Source of the DNA: Microvirga arabica
Lineage (GTDB): Bacteria > Pseudomonadota > Alphaproteobacteria > Rhizobiales > Beijerinckiaceae
NCBI RefSeq assembly: GCF_016811235.1
Contig: NZ_JAFBID010000017.1
Location: 1-64,000 of the forward strand
Reading direction: 5' to 3'
DNA length: 64,000 bases
Positions 29,052 through 38,789 of the stretch are shown here, in pieces. A program made the translations under genes and the position numbers. How positions within the stretch are numbered: the stretch's first letter is position 1; every line of letters starts with the position of its first letter. The notes under the pieces are model-generated. The model was not told the DNA's origin. It did not search any database and saw only the letters and a program-made list of their open reading frames with translations.

Positions 29052-29216
29052 ATGATTAGAACTACTGGATCAGGCCTCACGTATTTGATGGATTCCGCAA
29101 TGTTGAAAGTACCCGTGAGACGCAATAAAGCGCATATCTGCCGCTTTAACCCAAATGTCGGTTGCGATCCTCGCGGCAGAGTTCTTAACTCGTATGGCGC
29201 AGAATCTGCAGCCTGA
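29052..29216 (+). CDS. Possible small protein of unknown function
   Basis: A 54-residue frame (MIRTTGSGLTYLMDSAMLKV at its start) with an excellent ribosome binding site, GGGGAGGAACG, directly before the ATG, ten bases after fghA. It is rich in basic residues and has two cysteines; no family was recognised. It could be a real small protein, a leader peptide for the fds genes, or chance. Confidence 0.3.
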   Translation: MIRTTGSGLTYLMDSAMLKVPVRRNKAHICRFNPNVGCDPRGRVLNSYGAESAA

Positions 29217-29253
29217 TCAACCGAGCGCTTCCGAGCAATATTTGGGTGAGGAC

Positions 29254-29730
29254 ATGACCACATACATCCAGTGGAACAACGACCGCGCAAGGGAGATCAT
29301 AGCAGCTCACGCATTGTTCGACGGCGCTGCACTGCCAATTCTCCACGCACTGCAGTTTGAGTTCGGATTCATCCATGAGGAAGCGATCCCTCTGATAGCG
29401 GACGCGCTTAACCTTTCCCGGGCAGAAGTCCACGGAATAGTTACATTCTACCATGATTTCCGCCGTGATCCGGCGGGGCGCCACGTGCTCAAGCTTTGCC
29501 GTGCGGAAGCGTGCCAGTCTATGAATGGCACCGGGGTCGCGCAGGACCTCCTCGCAACACTCGGCATCAGCTGGGGTGAGACGACACCGGATGGCAGTCT
29601 GACGGTTGAGGGTGTCTACTGCCTGGGTCTTTGCGCTTGCGCCCCGTCGGCCCTTTATGACGGCGAGCCGATCGGGCGGCTTACCCTAGATACCCTCGCT
29701 GATGTCGTGCGGGAGGCGAGGGCGCCATGA
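29254..29730 (+). CDS. fdsG: NAD-dependent formate dehydrogenase gamma subunit (NuoE-like)
   Basis: A 158-residue thioredoxin-like 2Fe-2S subunit of the soluble Mo formate dehydrogenase. The cluster ligands are in KLCRAEACQSMNG (two Cys) and GVYCLGLCACAPSA. The FGFIHEEAIPLIADALNLSRAEVHG region matches NuoE-type proteins. I chose the ATG at 29254, preceded by GGTGAGG; earlier ATGs at 29155 and 29194 would extend the protein beyond the usual length. It overlaps fdsB by four bases. Confidence 0.92.
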   Translation: MTTYIQWNNDRAREIIAAHALFDGAALPILHALQFEFGFIHEEAIPLIADALNLSRAEVHGIVTFYHDFRRDPAGRHVLKLCRAEACQSMNGTGVAQDLLATLGISWGETTPDGSLTVEGVYCLGLCACAPSALYDGEPIGRLTLDTLADVVREARAP

Positions 29731-31283
29731 CCAAGGTACTCATCTCCACCGATGCCATGTCGCTTGCGCTTGGCTCTCGTCGGATCTGCGCTCTCCTTGC
29801 CGAGGAGGCCTTCCGCCGTGGGCTGGCGCTCGACATTGTCATGATCGGATCCCGGGGCTTGTTCTGGCTCGAGCCACTGGTCGAGGTTGAAACATCCAGT
29901 GGGCGGGTCGCCTATGGTCCGCTCAAGCCAAGCGACGTCGGTGGGCTGTTCGAGGCCGGGTTCCTAGAGGGCAAGGATCACCCGCTTCGCCTTGGCCTGT
30001 TGAAAGATCAGCCTTATCTCGCACGGCAGACCCGGCTGACTTTTGCCCGTTGCGGCATCGTCGATCCCTTGTCGATCGAGGATTACCGGACCTATGGTGG
30101 CTATGTTGGCCTTGAGCGCGCGCTTGGCTCGCAGCCTCAGGAAGTTGTGGACGAGGTCAAGCTCTCTGGTCTGCGCGGTCGCGGCGGAGCAGGCTTTCCG
30201 ACCGGCATCAAGTGGGACACGGTTCTCCACGCGGAGGCGGACCAGAAGTACATCGTCTGCAACGCGGATGAGGGCGACAGCGGCACCTTTGCCGACCGCA
30301 TGCTGATGGAGGGCGACCCTTTCACTCTGATTGAAGGCATGACGATCGCGGGCTTGGCGGTGGGGGCCACTAAGGGTTTCATCTATATCCGCTCCGAATA
30401 CCCGCACGCCTACCACACGATGTCGAAGGCCATCGAGGTGGCCTCGAACGCAGGATACCTGGGTTCGTCCGTCATGGGCTCCGTCCGCGCCTTCACGCTG
30501 GAGACCCGCCTTGGCGCGGGGGCCTATATCTGCGGCGAGGAAACCTCTCTTCTGGAAAGCCTCGAGGGCAAGCGCGGAATGGTGCGGGCCAAGCCGCCCT
30601 TGCCGGCCCTGAAGGGGCTGTTCGGCAGGCCGACAGTCGTCAACAATGTGCTGTCACTCGCTACCGTCCCGTGGATCTTGGCCAATGGCGGACAGGCCTA
30701 CGCCGATTTCGGCATGGGCCGCTCGCGGGGAACCCTGCCGATCCAGCTTGCCGGTAACGTCAGGCGTGGAGGCCTCATCGAACTCGCCTTCGGCACGACT
30801 CTGCGCGACATCATTGAGGATTTCGGCGGCGGGACAGCGACGGGGCGGCCAGTGAAGGCGGTTCAGATCGGCGGGCCGCTCGGAGCTTATTTCCCGGCGT
30901 CGATGCTGGACATCCCATTGGATTACGAGGCGCTCGCCGCCGCCAAAGGCATGCTCGGACACGGCGGCATCGTGGTGTTCGACGACAGCGTCGACCTATC
31001 GCGTCAAGCCCGCTTCGCATTCGAGTTCTGCGCGGCGGAGAGCTGCGGCAAGTGCACGCCTTGCCGTGTCGGCGCGGTGCGGGGCGTCGAGGTGATGGAT
31101 CGGATCATCGCCGGAATCGAGCCGCAAAAGAACTTCGACGTGCTTGAGGATCTCTGCACTCTCATGACCGACGCGTCGCTTTGCGCTATGGGCGGCCTGA
31201 CGCCTCTGCCGGTGATGAGCGCCCTAACTCACTTCCCCGAAGATTTCGACAAGTCCCCGCGCGTTGCCGCGGCGGCAGAGTGA
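29727..31283 (+). CDS. fdsB: NAD-dependent formate dehydrogenase beta subunit (NuoF-like)
   Basis: A 518-residue flavoprotein that passes electrons to NAD+. An N-terminal thioredoxin-like segment (about residues 1-80) is fused to the NuoF domain: FMN site GLRGRGGAGFPTGIKW, NADH site CNADEGDSGTFADR, GAGAYICGEETSLLESLEG, and the 4Fe-4S ligands ESCGKCTPCRVG plus a Cys in DASLCAMGG. Together with FdsG and FdsA it forms the diaphorase and catalytic units of the complex. The ATG overlaps the fdsG stop. Confidence 0.95.
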   Translation: MTKVLISTDAMSLALGSRRICALLAEEAFRRGLALDIVMIGSRGLFWLEPLVEVETSSGRVAYGPLKPSDVGGLFEAGFLEGKDHPLRLGLLKDQPYLARQTRLTFARCGIVDPLSIEDYRTYGGYVGLERALGSQPQEVVDEVKLSGLRGRGGAGFPTGIKWDTVLHAEADQKYIVCNADEGDSGTFADRMLMEGDPFTLIEGMTIAGLAVGATKGFIYIRSEYPHAYHTMSKAIEVASNAGYLGSSVMGSVRAFTLETRLGAGAYICGEETSLLESLEGKRGMVRAKPPLPALKGLFGRPTVVNNVLSLATVPWILANGGQAYADFGMGRSRGTLPIQLAGNVRRGGLIELAFGTTLRDIIEDFGGGTATGRPVKAVQIGGPLGAYFPASMLDIPLDYEALAAAKGMLGHGGIVVFDDSVDLSRQARFAFEFCAAESCGKCTPCRVGAVRGVEVMDRIIAGIEPQKNFDVLEDLCTLMTDASLCAMGGLTPLPVMSALTHFPEDFDKSPRVAAAAE

Positions 31284-31295
31284 GGGAGAAGCGGC

Positions 31296-34139
31296 ATGCC
31301 TATGATCCAGGAGATCGACTACGGCACTCCCGTTCCGGTTACAGACAAGACAGTGTCTCTGACCATCGACGGCGATCCGGTCACTGTGCCCGCCGGCACC
31401 TCGGTCATGGCGGCGGCCATGATGATGGGAACGGCAATCCCGAAGCTCTGTGCCACGGACGCCCTTGACGCTTTCGGCTCCTGTCGGCTCTGTCTCGTGG
31501 AGATCGAGGGTCGGCGTGGGACACCTGCTTCCTGCACAACGCCCGTGGAAGAGGGAATGGTCGTTCACACGCAGACGCAGCGCCTTGCTGATCTGCGTCG
31601 CGGCGTGATGGAGCTCTACATCTCGGATCACCCCCTCGATTGCCTGACCTGCTCAGCCAACGGTGACTGCGAGTTGCAGGACATGGCGGGCGCAGTCGGG
31701 CTGCGTGAGGTGCGATATGGCTATGCGGGCGAGAACCACCTCGAGGCTCCGAAGGACACTTCGAACCCGTACTTCACCTTTGAAGACTCAAAGTGCATCG
31801 TCTGCTCGCGCTGTGTGCGGGCCTGCGAGGAGGTCCAGGGTACCTTCGCGCTGACGATCGAGGGCAGGGGATTCGACTCCCGCGTATCGCCAGGCGGCCT
31901 GGATTTCTTCGGCTCGGAATGCGTCTCCTGCGGCGCCTGCGTGCAGGCTTGCCCCACGGCGGCACTGAACGAAAACAGCATCATCGAAATGGGCCAGCCG
32001 GAGCACTCCGTTGTCACGACTTGTGCCTATTGTGGCGTGGGCTGCTCGTTCAAGGCGGAGATGAAGGGCAGCACGGTGGTGCGAATGGTGCCCTACAAGG
32101 GAGGCAAGGCCAACGAGGGCCATTCCTGCGTCAAGGGGCGGTTTGCCTGGGGCTACGCCACGCACAAGGACCGCATCACCAAGCCCATGATCCGCAAGAC
32201 CATCACGGATCCGTGGCGCGAGGTGTCGTGGAAGGAGGCGCTGGACTACGCCGCGAGCGAGTTCAAGCGCATCCAGGCATCGTATGGCCGCGACGCTATC
32301 GGCGGCCTTACGTCCTCTCGCTGCACGAACGAAGAGACGTTTCTGGTCCAGAAGCTCGTTCGCGCGGGTTTCGGCAACAACAATGTCGATACATGCGCCC
32401 GCGTCTGCCACTCGCCCACCGGCTATGGTCTAAAGACGACGCTTGGCACCTCGGCGGGCACGCAGGACTTCGCCTCCGTAGACGATACGGATGTAGTCGT
32501 CGTCATCGGTGCGAACCCCACCGACGGGCATCCGGTCTTTGCCTCCCGCATGAAGCGGCGGCTGCGCCAAGGCGCCCGCCTCATCGTCATCGATCCGCGC
32601 CGGATCGATCTCGTGAAGTCACCCCATATTCAAGCAGATTACCATCTGCCGCTGAAGCCCGGCACGAACGTGGCTATGATCAACGCCCTCGCCCATGTGA
32701 TCGTCACGGAAGGGCTGGTGGACGAGGACTACGTGCGCGAGCGTTGTGACCTCGGTGACTTCGAGAGCTGGGCCCGCTTCATCGCCGACGAGCGCCATTC
32801 GCCAGAAGCCGTGGAGGATTTGACCGGCGTTCCGGCTGCGGATGTGCGTGGCGCCGCTCGGCTCTATGCCACGGGCGGCAACGCGGCGATCTACTATGGG
32901 CTGGGCGTCACCGAACACAGCCAGGGTTCCACAATGGTCATGGGCATGGCCAACCTTGCCATGGTGACCGGCAATATCGGCAAAGCCGGCGCCGGGGTAA
33001 ACCCGCTGCGCGGGCAGAACAATGTGCAGGGCTCCTGCGACATGGGTTCCTTCCCGCACGAGTTCTCCGGCTACCGGCATGTCTCGGACGACGCCACCCG
33101 GGAGATGTTCGAGACGTTCTGGGGTGTCCCGCTGCAGAACGAGCCAGGCCTGCGTATTCCCAACATGCTGGATGAAGCTGTGGCCGGAACCTTTAAGGGC
33201 TTGTACATCCAAGGTGAGGACATCGCCCAGTCCGATCCCGATACCCAGCATGTGACAGCAGGCCTGAAGGCCATGGAGTGCGTCGTCATCCAGGACATCT
33301 TCCTGAATGAGACGGCCAAATACGCCCATGTGTTCCTGCCAGGGGCCTCGTTCCTGGAGAAGGACGGCACCTTCACCAATGCGGAGCGGCGCATCAACCG
33401 GGTGCGCAAGGTGATGCCGCCGCTGGGCGGCATGGCGGATTGGGAGGTCACCATCGCGCTCGCGAATGCGCTCGGCTTCCCCATGAACTACGAGCACCCG
33501 AGCGAGATCATGGACGAGATTGCCCGGCTCACGCCAAGCTTTGCGGGCGTGTCGTACGAGAAGCTGGAGGTGCTCGGCTCAATCCAGTGGCCGTGCAACG
33601 AGGCCGCTCCCACCGGAACGCCGATGATGCACGTGGATCGCTTCGTGCGCGGCAAGGGCAAGTTCATGATCACGGAGTTTGTGCCGACCGAGGAGCGTAC
33701 GGGACCGCGCTTTCCGTTGATCCTCACAACGGGCCGTATCCTGTCGCAGTACAATGTCGGGGCGCAGACAAGGCGTACGGAGAACAGCCGCTGGCACGAG
33801 GAGGACGTGCTGGAGATCCACCCGTTCGATGCGGAGAACCGCGGTATTCTGGATGGCGACCTTGTCTCGCTGGAGAGTCGCTCAGGCGACATCGCCCTGC
33901 GGGCCCTGATCAGCGAACGGATGCAGCCGGGGGTGGTCTACACCACCTTCCACCATGCCAAGACCGGCGCCAACGTGATCACGACCGACTACTCCGACTG
34001 GGCGACGAACTGTCCGGAGTACAAGGTGACAGCCGTGCAGGTGCGCCGCACGAACCGGCCTTCCGATTGGCAGGCCCGGTTCTATGAGGAAGATGTAGCC
34101 CTCAAGCGTATCGAAACCCATGTCAACGCAGCTGAATAG
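31296..34139 (+). CDS. fdsA: NAD-dependent formate dehydrogenase alpha subunit (Mo/W-bisMGD)
   Basis: The 947-residue catalytic subunit that oxidises formate to CO2. Order: N-terminal 2Fe-2S domain (FGSCRLCLVEIEG), His-ligated cluster (HPLDCLTCSANGDCELQ), two 4Fe-4S clusters (CIVCSRCVRACEE and CVSCGACVQACP), a further 4Fe-4S in TTCAYCGVGCSF, then the molybdopterin domain. The active-site cysteine is in DTCARVCHSPTGYG, so this is a Cys enzyme, not a selenocysteine one. The C-terminal dinucleotide-binding domain includes TTGRILSQYNVGAQTRR. It overlaps fdhD by 20 bases. Confidence 0.96.
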   Translation: MPMIQEIDYGTPVPVTDKTVSLTIDGDPVTVPAGTSVMAAAMMMGTAIPKLCATDALDAFGSCRLCLVEIEGRRGTPASCTTPVEEGMVVHTQTQRLADLRRGVMELYISDHPLDCLTCSANGDCELQDMAGAVGLREVRYGYAGENHLEAPKDTSNPYFTFEDSKCIVCSRCVRACEEVQGTFALTIEGRGFDSRVSPGGLDFFGSECVSCGACVQACPTAALNENSIIEMGQPEHSVVTTCAYCGVGCSFKAEMKGSTVVRMVPYKGGKANEGHSCVKGRFAWGYATHKDRITKPMIRKTITDPWREVSWKEALDYAASEFKRIQASYGRDAIGGLTSSRCTNEETFLVQKLVRAGFGNNNVDTCARVCHSPTGYGLKTTLGTSAGTQDFASVDDTDVVVVIGANPTDGHPVFASRMKRRLRQGARLIVIDPRRIDLVKSPHIQADYHLPLKPGTNVAMINALAHVIVTEGLVDEDYVRERCDLGDFESWARFIADERHSPEAVEDLTGVPAADVRGAARLYATGGNAAIYYGLGVTEHSQGSTMVMGMANLAMVTGNIGKAGAGVNPLRGQNNVQGSCDMGSFPHEFSGYRHVSDDATREMFETFWGVPLQNEPGLRIPNMLDEAVAGTFKGLYIQGEDIAQSDPDTQHVTAGLKAMECVVIQDIFLNETAKYAHVFLPGASFLEKDGTFTNAERRINRVRKVMPPLGGMADWEVTIALANALGFPMNYEHPSEIMDEIARLTPSFAGVSYEKLEVLGSIQWPCNEAAPTGTPMMHVDRFVRGKGKFMITEFVPTEERTGPRFPLILTTGRILSQYNVGAQTRRTENSRWHEEDVLEIHPFDAENRGILDGDLVSLESRSGDIALRALISERMQPGVVYTTFHHAKTGANVITTDYSDWATNCPEYKVTAVQVRRTNRPSDWQARFYEEDVALKRIETHVNAAE

Positions 34140-34968
34140 GGGCGCGCCATGCATCTCTGACGCGGAGGATGCACCCGCCACTGTCCTGCCCTTTGCTGGA
34201 GGCCAACCTGCCGAAGCGGTGCGGGCCGTGCCGGCCGAGGTGCCGGTGAACCTCACCTATGGCGGGATCCCGTTTGCCGTCATGATGGCGACACCGGCTG
34301 ACCTGGAAGATTTCGCAATAGGCTTCAGCCTGACCGAGGGCGTGATCCAACGGGCAGCGGACATTCGCAGTGTGCGCCTTGAGACCGATGTCAGGGGATT
34401 GAGACTCGCCATTGACTTGACCCCTGACCGGCTCCACGAACATCTAGCGCGCCGGCGGGTCTTGTCGGGTCGTACAGGCTGCGGCGTGTGCGGCATTGAC
34501 GATCTGAAGGCTCTGCCGCAGGCCTGCCAGACCAGTGAGGCTGCACCGAACATCCCGCTGGCGGCGGTTCACCGGGCACTGACCGCACTTGAAGACCGGC
34601 AACCCCTGAACAGGCTCACGCATGCAGTCCATGCGGCGGCTTGGGCAGGCCTCGATGGCACGATCACTGACGTGCGCGAGGATGTCGGTCGCCACAATGC
34701 ACTCGACAAGCTGATCGGAGCCCTTTGCAGGGCTGGCGCGAGCCCAAATAATGGCTTTGCCATCGTCACGAGCCGCTGCTCGTTCGAGCTTGTCGAAAAG
34801 GTTGCCGCATTCGGAGTAAAGACATTGATTGCGATCTCGGCACCGACGTCGCTGGCGCTTGAGCGGGCACGCCATCTTGATATCACCCTCATTGGTGTCG
34901 CACGCCACGACAGTATCACTGTGTTTCATGGCTTAGAGCGAATTTGCAGACAGGATGTATCAGCATGA
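34120..34968 (+). CDS. fdhD: Formate dehydrogenase accessory sulfurtransferase
   Basis: A 282-residue FdhD/FdsC protein that delivers sulfur to the molybdenum cofactor and is needed for formate dehydrogenase activity. The two functional cysteines are in GRTGCGVCGIDDL; other motifs are NLTYGGIPFAVMMATP, DLEDFAIGFSLTEG, EDVGRHNALDKLIG and VTSRCSFELVEKVA. It starts inside the end of fdsA and overlaps fdsD by four bases, giving the canonical fdsGBACD order. Confidence 0.95.
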   Translation: MSTQLNRGAPCISDAEDAPATVLPFAGGQPAEAVRAVPAEVPVNLTYGGIPFAVMMATPADLEDFAIGFSLTEGVIQRAADIRSVRLETDVRGLRLAIDLTPDRLHEHLARRRVLSGRTGCGVCGIDDLKALPQACQTSEAAPNIPLAAVHRALTALEDRQPLNRLTHAVHAAAWAGLDGTITDVREDVGRHNALDKLIGALCRAGASPNNGFAIVTSRCSFELVEKVAAFGVKTLIAISAPTSLALERARHLDITLIGVARHDSITVFHGLERICRQDVSA

Positions 34969-35243
34969 GTACCGAGAAGCTGGTCCGCATGGCCAACCAG
35001 ATTGCATCCTTCTTCCGGTCCTACCCGGACGATCAGGCGATCCATGGCATTCACGACCACCTAGTTGCATTCTGGACGCCGAACATGCGGGCATCGCTTC
35101 TCGCGCTCGTCGATCACGGCAACCAAGAACTTGACCCGCTTGTGACGAAGGCGCTGCTAAGTGTTCCAGGGGGCAAGAGCCCGATCGAGAAGGAAGTCGC
35201 TGGTCCTGAGCAGGTTGGCGATCTGGGTAGCGATGCTGGCTAA
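34965..35243 (+). CDS. fdsD: Formate dehydrogenase delta subunit
   Basis: A 92-residue FdsD-family protein, the small subunit that stabilises the soluble formate dehydrogenase complex. Family marks: LVRMANQIASFFRSYPDD, GIHDHLVAFWTPNMR. Start ATG at 34965 overlaps the fdhD stop as ATGA. It ends the operon. Confidence 0.92.
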   Translation: MSTEKLVRMANQIASFFRSYPDDQAIHGIHDHLVAFWTPNMRASLLALVDHGNQELDPLVTKALLSVPGGKSPIEKEVAGPEQVGDLGSDAG

Positions 35244-35768
35244 GGACCTCAAGCGCAAAAATGTTCAGCACCACGGGGTGGTACGGATAGTTCCTCGCGA
35301 AGGGACAAGCCATTTGACATTTGAGCCGAACTGAATCATGAACCAGACATCATGCTGAGCTTTGCAACCTTCCGCCGTGGCCTGCACCGAGCAGGGAATC
35401 TGATCGCGGGCAATTAGCCCCGAGCTCAACACGCCGTTGCGTCCCGAGCTCGGGGCCAAAGATAACCTGATCCTCACGTCTGTCCGGCACCAATCGTCGC
35501 CGAGCGTCCAGCTCGCAAAGATACCCGGCTGCGGTTCGACCCAATCGACATCCCACGTCCGGCGATGAACGTTGCGGCTCCCGAACCGAGCTGACGGTCG
35601 ATTCCAGAGCGCTCGGTGCTGCGGCACCCTAAAGCGGGGATCTGGTGGCGTATGCCGAAATGGCGATCCAACAAACCATGCCCCGGATGCCCAAACGCAG
35701 TCATCCCGCGTGAAATCCTCTTGCCGCCTCCAACAAGGCGCCACTCATTGCGAATGGATATATCTCAA
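35244..35768. other. Interval after the fds operon; unrecognised minus-strand frame
   Basis: No gene is confidently identified in these 525 bases. On the minus strand, 35744-35265 is open for 159 codons and contains coding-like stretches (WDVDWVEPQPGIFASWTLGD; QHDVWFMIQFGSNVKWL) that match no family I know. It could be a small unknown gene or a decayed one. I could not find a ribosome binding site that decides the matter. Confidence 0.25.
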
Positions 35769-37205
35769 ATGAAGAACGACACCTCGCCCGTTCATGGTCG
35801 CATCACCGGCCCAATCGTGATGATCGGCTTCGGCTCGATCGGCAAAGGCATGCTGCCCCTGATCGAGCGGCATTTCGAGTTCGACAAGAACCGCTTCACG
35901 GTCATCGATCCGGTCGACACCGACCGCTCCATGCTCGATGTGCGCGGCGTGACCCTCATCAACAAGGCGCTGACGCCGGACAATTATCGCGAGATCCTCA
36001 CGCCGCTCCTGACGGAAGGCGGCGGGCAGGGCTTCTGCGTGAACGTGTCGGTGGACACCTCCTCCCGCGCTATCATCGAGCTGTGCCGGGAACTCGGCGC
36101 GCTCTACATCGACACCGTGGCCGAGCCCTGGGCCGGCTTCTACTTCGACAAGAGCGCAGGCCCGGAGGCCCGCACCAACTACGCGTTGCGTGAGATCATC
36201 CTGGACGCCCGTCGCAAGAGCCCCGGTGGCCCCACGGCCGTGAACTGCTGCGGCGCCAATCCGGGCATGGTGTCCTGGTTCGTCAAGCAGGCGCTGCTCA
36301 ACATCGCCAAGGATAGCGGCATCGCGCACGACGAGCCCAAATCCCGCGAGGATTGGGCGCGCCTCATGCAGCGCGTGGGCGTGAAGGGCATCCACATCGC
36401 CGAGCGCGACACCCAGCGCGCCGAGAAACCAAAGCCCATGAACGTCTTCGTGAACACCTGGTCCGTGGAAGGCTTCGTGTCGGAGGGCCTGCAGCCGGCG
36501 GAGCTCGGCTGGGGTACTCATGAGAAGTGGATGCCCGAGAACGGCCGCACGCACGACAGGGGCTGCGGTGCCGCAATCTATCTGCTCCAGCCTGGCGCCA
36601 ACACCCGTGTCCGTTCCTGGACGCCAACGGCCCAAGCCCAGCATGCCTTCCTGGTGACCCACAATGAGGCGATCTCGATTGCCGACTACTTCACAGTGCG
36701 AGAGGGCGACAAGGTGGTCTACCGGCCGACCTGCCATTACGCCTATCACCCGGCGAACGATGCCGTTCTCTCCCTGCACGAGATGTTCGGCAAGGCTGGC
36801 AAGGCGCAGGATGCATTCCACATCCTCACTGAGGACGAGATCGTCGATGGCATTGATGAGCTCGGCGTGCTGCTCTACGGTCATGGCAAGAACGCCTATT
36901 GGTACGGTTCGCAGCTCTCCATCGAGGAGACCCGCAAGCTCGCGCCCTACCAGAACGCCACCGGCCTTCAGGTGACCTCCGCCGTGCTCGCCGGCATGGT
37001 ATGGGCGCTGGAGAACCCGGAGGCCGGCATTGTGGAGGCGGACGATATCGACTTCCGCCGCTGCCTCGAGGTGCAGACGCCCTATCTCGGCCCGGTTGTC
37101 GGTGTCTATACGGATTGGACGCCGCTCGACGACCGTCCCGGCTTCTTCCCGGAGAACATCGACACCTCCGATCCGTGGCAGTTCCGGAACGTCTTGGTTT
37201 CCTGA
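35769..37205 (+). CDS. hss: Homospermidine synthase
   Basis: A 478-residue enzyme of the bacterial homospermidine synthase / saccharopine dehydrogenase-like family, which makes homospermidine from putrescine units with NAD as redox helper. The Rossmann motif is IVMIGFGSIGKGMLPLIERH; further family marks are DTVAEPWAGFYFD, CCGANPGMVSWFVK, GWGTHEKWMPENG and YHPANDAVLSLHEM. Homospermidine is a major polyamine in many alphaproteobacteria. I chose the ATG at 35769; an ATG at 35754 would add five residues. A strong hairpin lies 34 bases after the stop. Confidence 0.95.
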   Translation: MKNDTSPVHGRITGPIVMIGFGSIGKGMLPLIERHFEFDKNRFTVIDPVDTDRSMLDVRGVTLINKALTPDNYREILTPLLTEGGGQGFCVNVSVDTSSRAIIELCRELGALYIDTVAEPWAGFYFDKSAGPEARTNYALREIILDARRKSPGGPTAVNCCGANPGMVSWFVKQALLNIAKDSGIAHDEPKSREDWARLMQRVGVKGIHIAERDTQRAEKPKPMNVFVNTWSVEGFVSEGLQPAELGWGTHEKWMPENGRTHDRGCGAAIYLLQPGANTRVRSWTPTAQAQHAFLVTHNEAISIADYFTVREGDKVVYRPTCHYAYHPANDAVLSLHEMFGKAGKAQDAFHILTEDEIVDGIDELGVLLYGHGKNAYWYGSQLSIEETRKLAPYQNATGLQVTSAVLAGMVWALENPEAGIVEADDIDFRRCLEVQTPYLGPVVGVYTDWTPLDDRPGFFPENIDTSDPWQFRNVLVS

Positions 37206-37238
37206 CACGCACAGCGTCACTTGGCCACCGCATTCATG

Positions 37239-37269
37239 ATCCGGCAGCCGATTATGTCGGTTGCCGGAT
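37239..37269 (+). terminator. Hairpin downstream of homospermidine synthase
   Basis: ATCCGGCAGCCGA (37239-37251) pairs with TCGGTTGCCGGAT (37257-37269) over a five-base loop, 13 pairs including one G-U. There is no T run after it, so it is a terminator candidate or mRNA-end structure rather than a textbook intrinsic terminator. The following bases up to 37747 hold no gene I can recognise. Confidence 0.5.
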
Positions 37270-37747
37270 TACGCCGTCACGGGAACGGCTAATGGGAAAC
37301 CCGCACGCATTGTTGGTTGATCGGGAATGGGGCAACGCCCGAACACCCTTAGCTGGATTGGGCCCCAGTACAGCTTGACAATGCGGCTAGGCCTAGCGAG
37401 GGCGGCCACTGATGCCGAACTGGCAAAGCCACGGATCAGCCGGTGCTCGGGATTTCCTTTGTGCCCGTTCGTCATAGAGAGGAAAGCGATCCCTACGGGA
37501 TGGGATAGAACGCCCGTCGCGAGGCATCGTCAGTGGACGCGCAGGCTTATCTGCCAGCCTGCGCCTTAGGATTTTGCCAGTAGGATTCGGCAAAGCAGGA
37601 TGCCACATCCGCAGGGGCGGGAGCTGTGAGACGCGGGGAACTCTCGCACTCCCGGCAAGTTTCCCAGCATTATGACCGGCCGTGCGAAGGAGCGTCTCTG
37701 GTTGTGTCTCCCACTCGGGCTGGCTGGAGACGGTAGAGGAGAAAGCC

Positions 37748-38680
37748 ATGGGAGGGCAGATCCCACTCGACCCATCGGGACGTGCGGATGACCCTGGGCA
37801 CGAGGCAGCGCGGGATGACAGCACTCACGAGATTGCCCCGGACCTCGCCTATCAACGGCTTGCCATTGCCAATGTGGCATTCTTCGGTAGGCCCGGCGCA
37901 GGTGATCGGCATTGGGTGCTGATCGATGCGGGGGTTATGGGCCCCGCGGGCCTGATCACCGCAGGAGAGATGGGCAGCTCGGCAGCGATCACCGCCGCTG
38001 CCGAGCAGCGCTTCGGGCCGAACGCACGGCCGGCGGCGATTATCATGACACACGCGCACTTCGACCATGTGGGCGCGCTCGAAGAGCTTGCAGAGCAATG
38101 GGAGGCTCCAGTCTACGCTCACGAGCTGGAGCGGCCCTATCTTGACGGCAGCGCGTCCTACCCGCCGCCCGATCCGTCAGTCGGCGGCGGCCTGATAGCC
38201 CGGCTGTCGCCCCTTTTCCCGCGCGGGCCAGTGAACGTGGCCCGCTGGCTGAAGACACTGCCGGCGGATGGCAGCGTGCCGGAGATGCCAGGATGGCGTT
38301 GGCTCCACACGCCGGGGCACAGCCCCGGGCACGTGTCGCTCTGGCGCGAGGCCGACCGGACCATCATCGCAGGAGACGCGTTCATCACGACACGCCAGGA
38401 ATCGGCCTACGCCGTGGCGGTTCAGAGCCCGGAGATGCATGGGCCGCCCATGTACCTCACAACGGACTGGCAGAAGGCCCGCACCTCGGTCGAGCTGCTG
38501 GCAGGGCTCGAACCCGAGCTCGTGATCACCGGGCATGGCAGGGCCATGCAAGGAGCCGAGATGCGAGCAGCGCTCCATGAACTCGCCCGCGACTTCGACC
38601 GCATTGCCGTGCCAAAGCAGGGTGAATACGTCGAGAGACCGGCCCGGGCTGAGGATGGCAGCGCGTACAACGATAGCTGA
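37748..38680 (+). CDS. Metallo-beta-lactamase-fold hydrolase
   Basis: A 310-residue MBL-superfamily protein. The zinc motif THAHFDHVGAL (HxHxDH) is intact, with TPGHSPGHVSLW and GDAFITTRQ providing the later ligands and GHGRAM near the C-terminus. Family members include glyoxalase II-like thioesterases and lactonases; the substrate is unknown. The ATG at 37748 has GAGGAGAAAG directly upstream, which decides the start over the longer open frame. It converges with the nitrilase-family gene. Confidence 0.88.
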   Translation: MGGQIPLDPSGRADDPGHEAARDDSTHEIAPDLAYQRLAIANVAFFGRPGAGDRHWVLIDAGVMGPAGLITAGEMGSSAAITAAAEQRFGPNARPAAIIMTHAHFDHVGALEELAEQWEAPVYAHELERPYLDGSASYPPPDPSVGGGLIARLSPLFPRGPVNVARWLKTLPADGSVPEMPGWRWLHTPGHSPGHVSLWREADRTIIAGDAFITTRQESAYAVAVQSPEMHGPPMYLTTDWQKARTSVELLAGLEPELVITGHGRAMQGAEMRAALHELARDFDRIAVPKQGEYVERPARAEDGSAYNDS

Positions 38681-38789
38681 GCTGTCGCAAACAACGCCAG
38701 AGCTCCTTCGGCAGGCGAGGAGAGCATAGCCGGGGGCAGAAGGCTGCTTCCCTCGGTTTCTTTGGCCTCATGCCGAATGGACAGGAACT

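Noticed and set aside
35745-37220. A 491-codon open frame on the minus strand
   Set aside because: It is the antisense of homospermidine synthase, which matches its family throughout.
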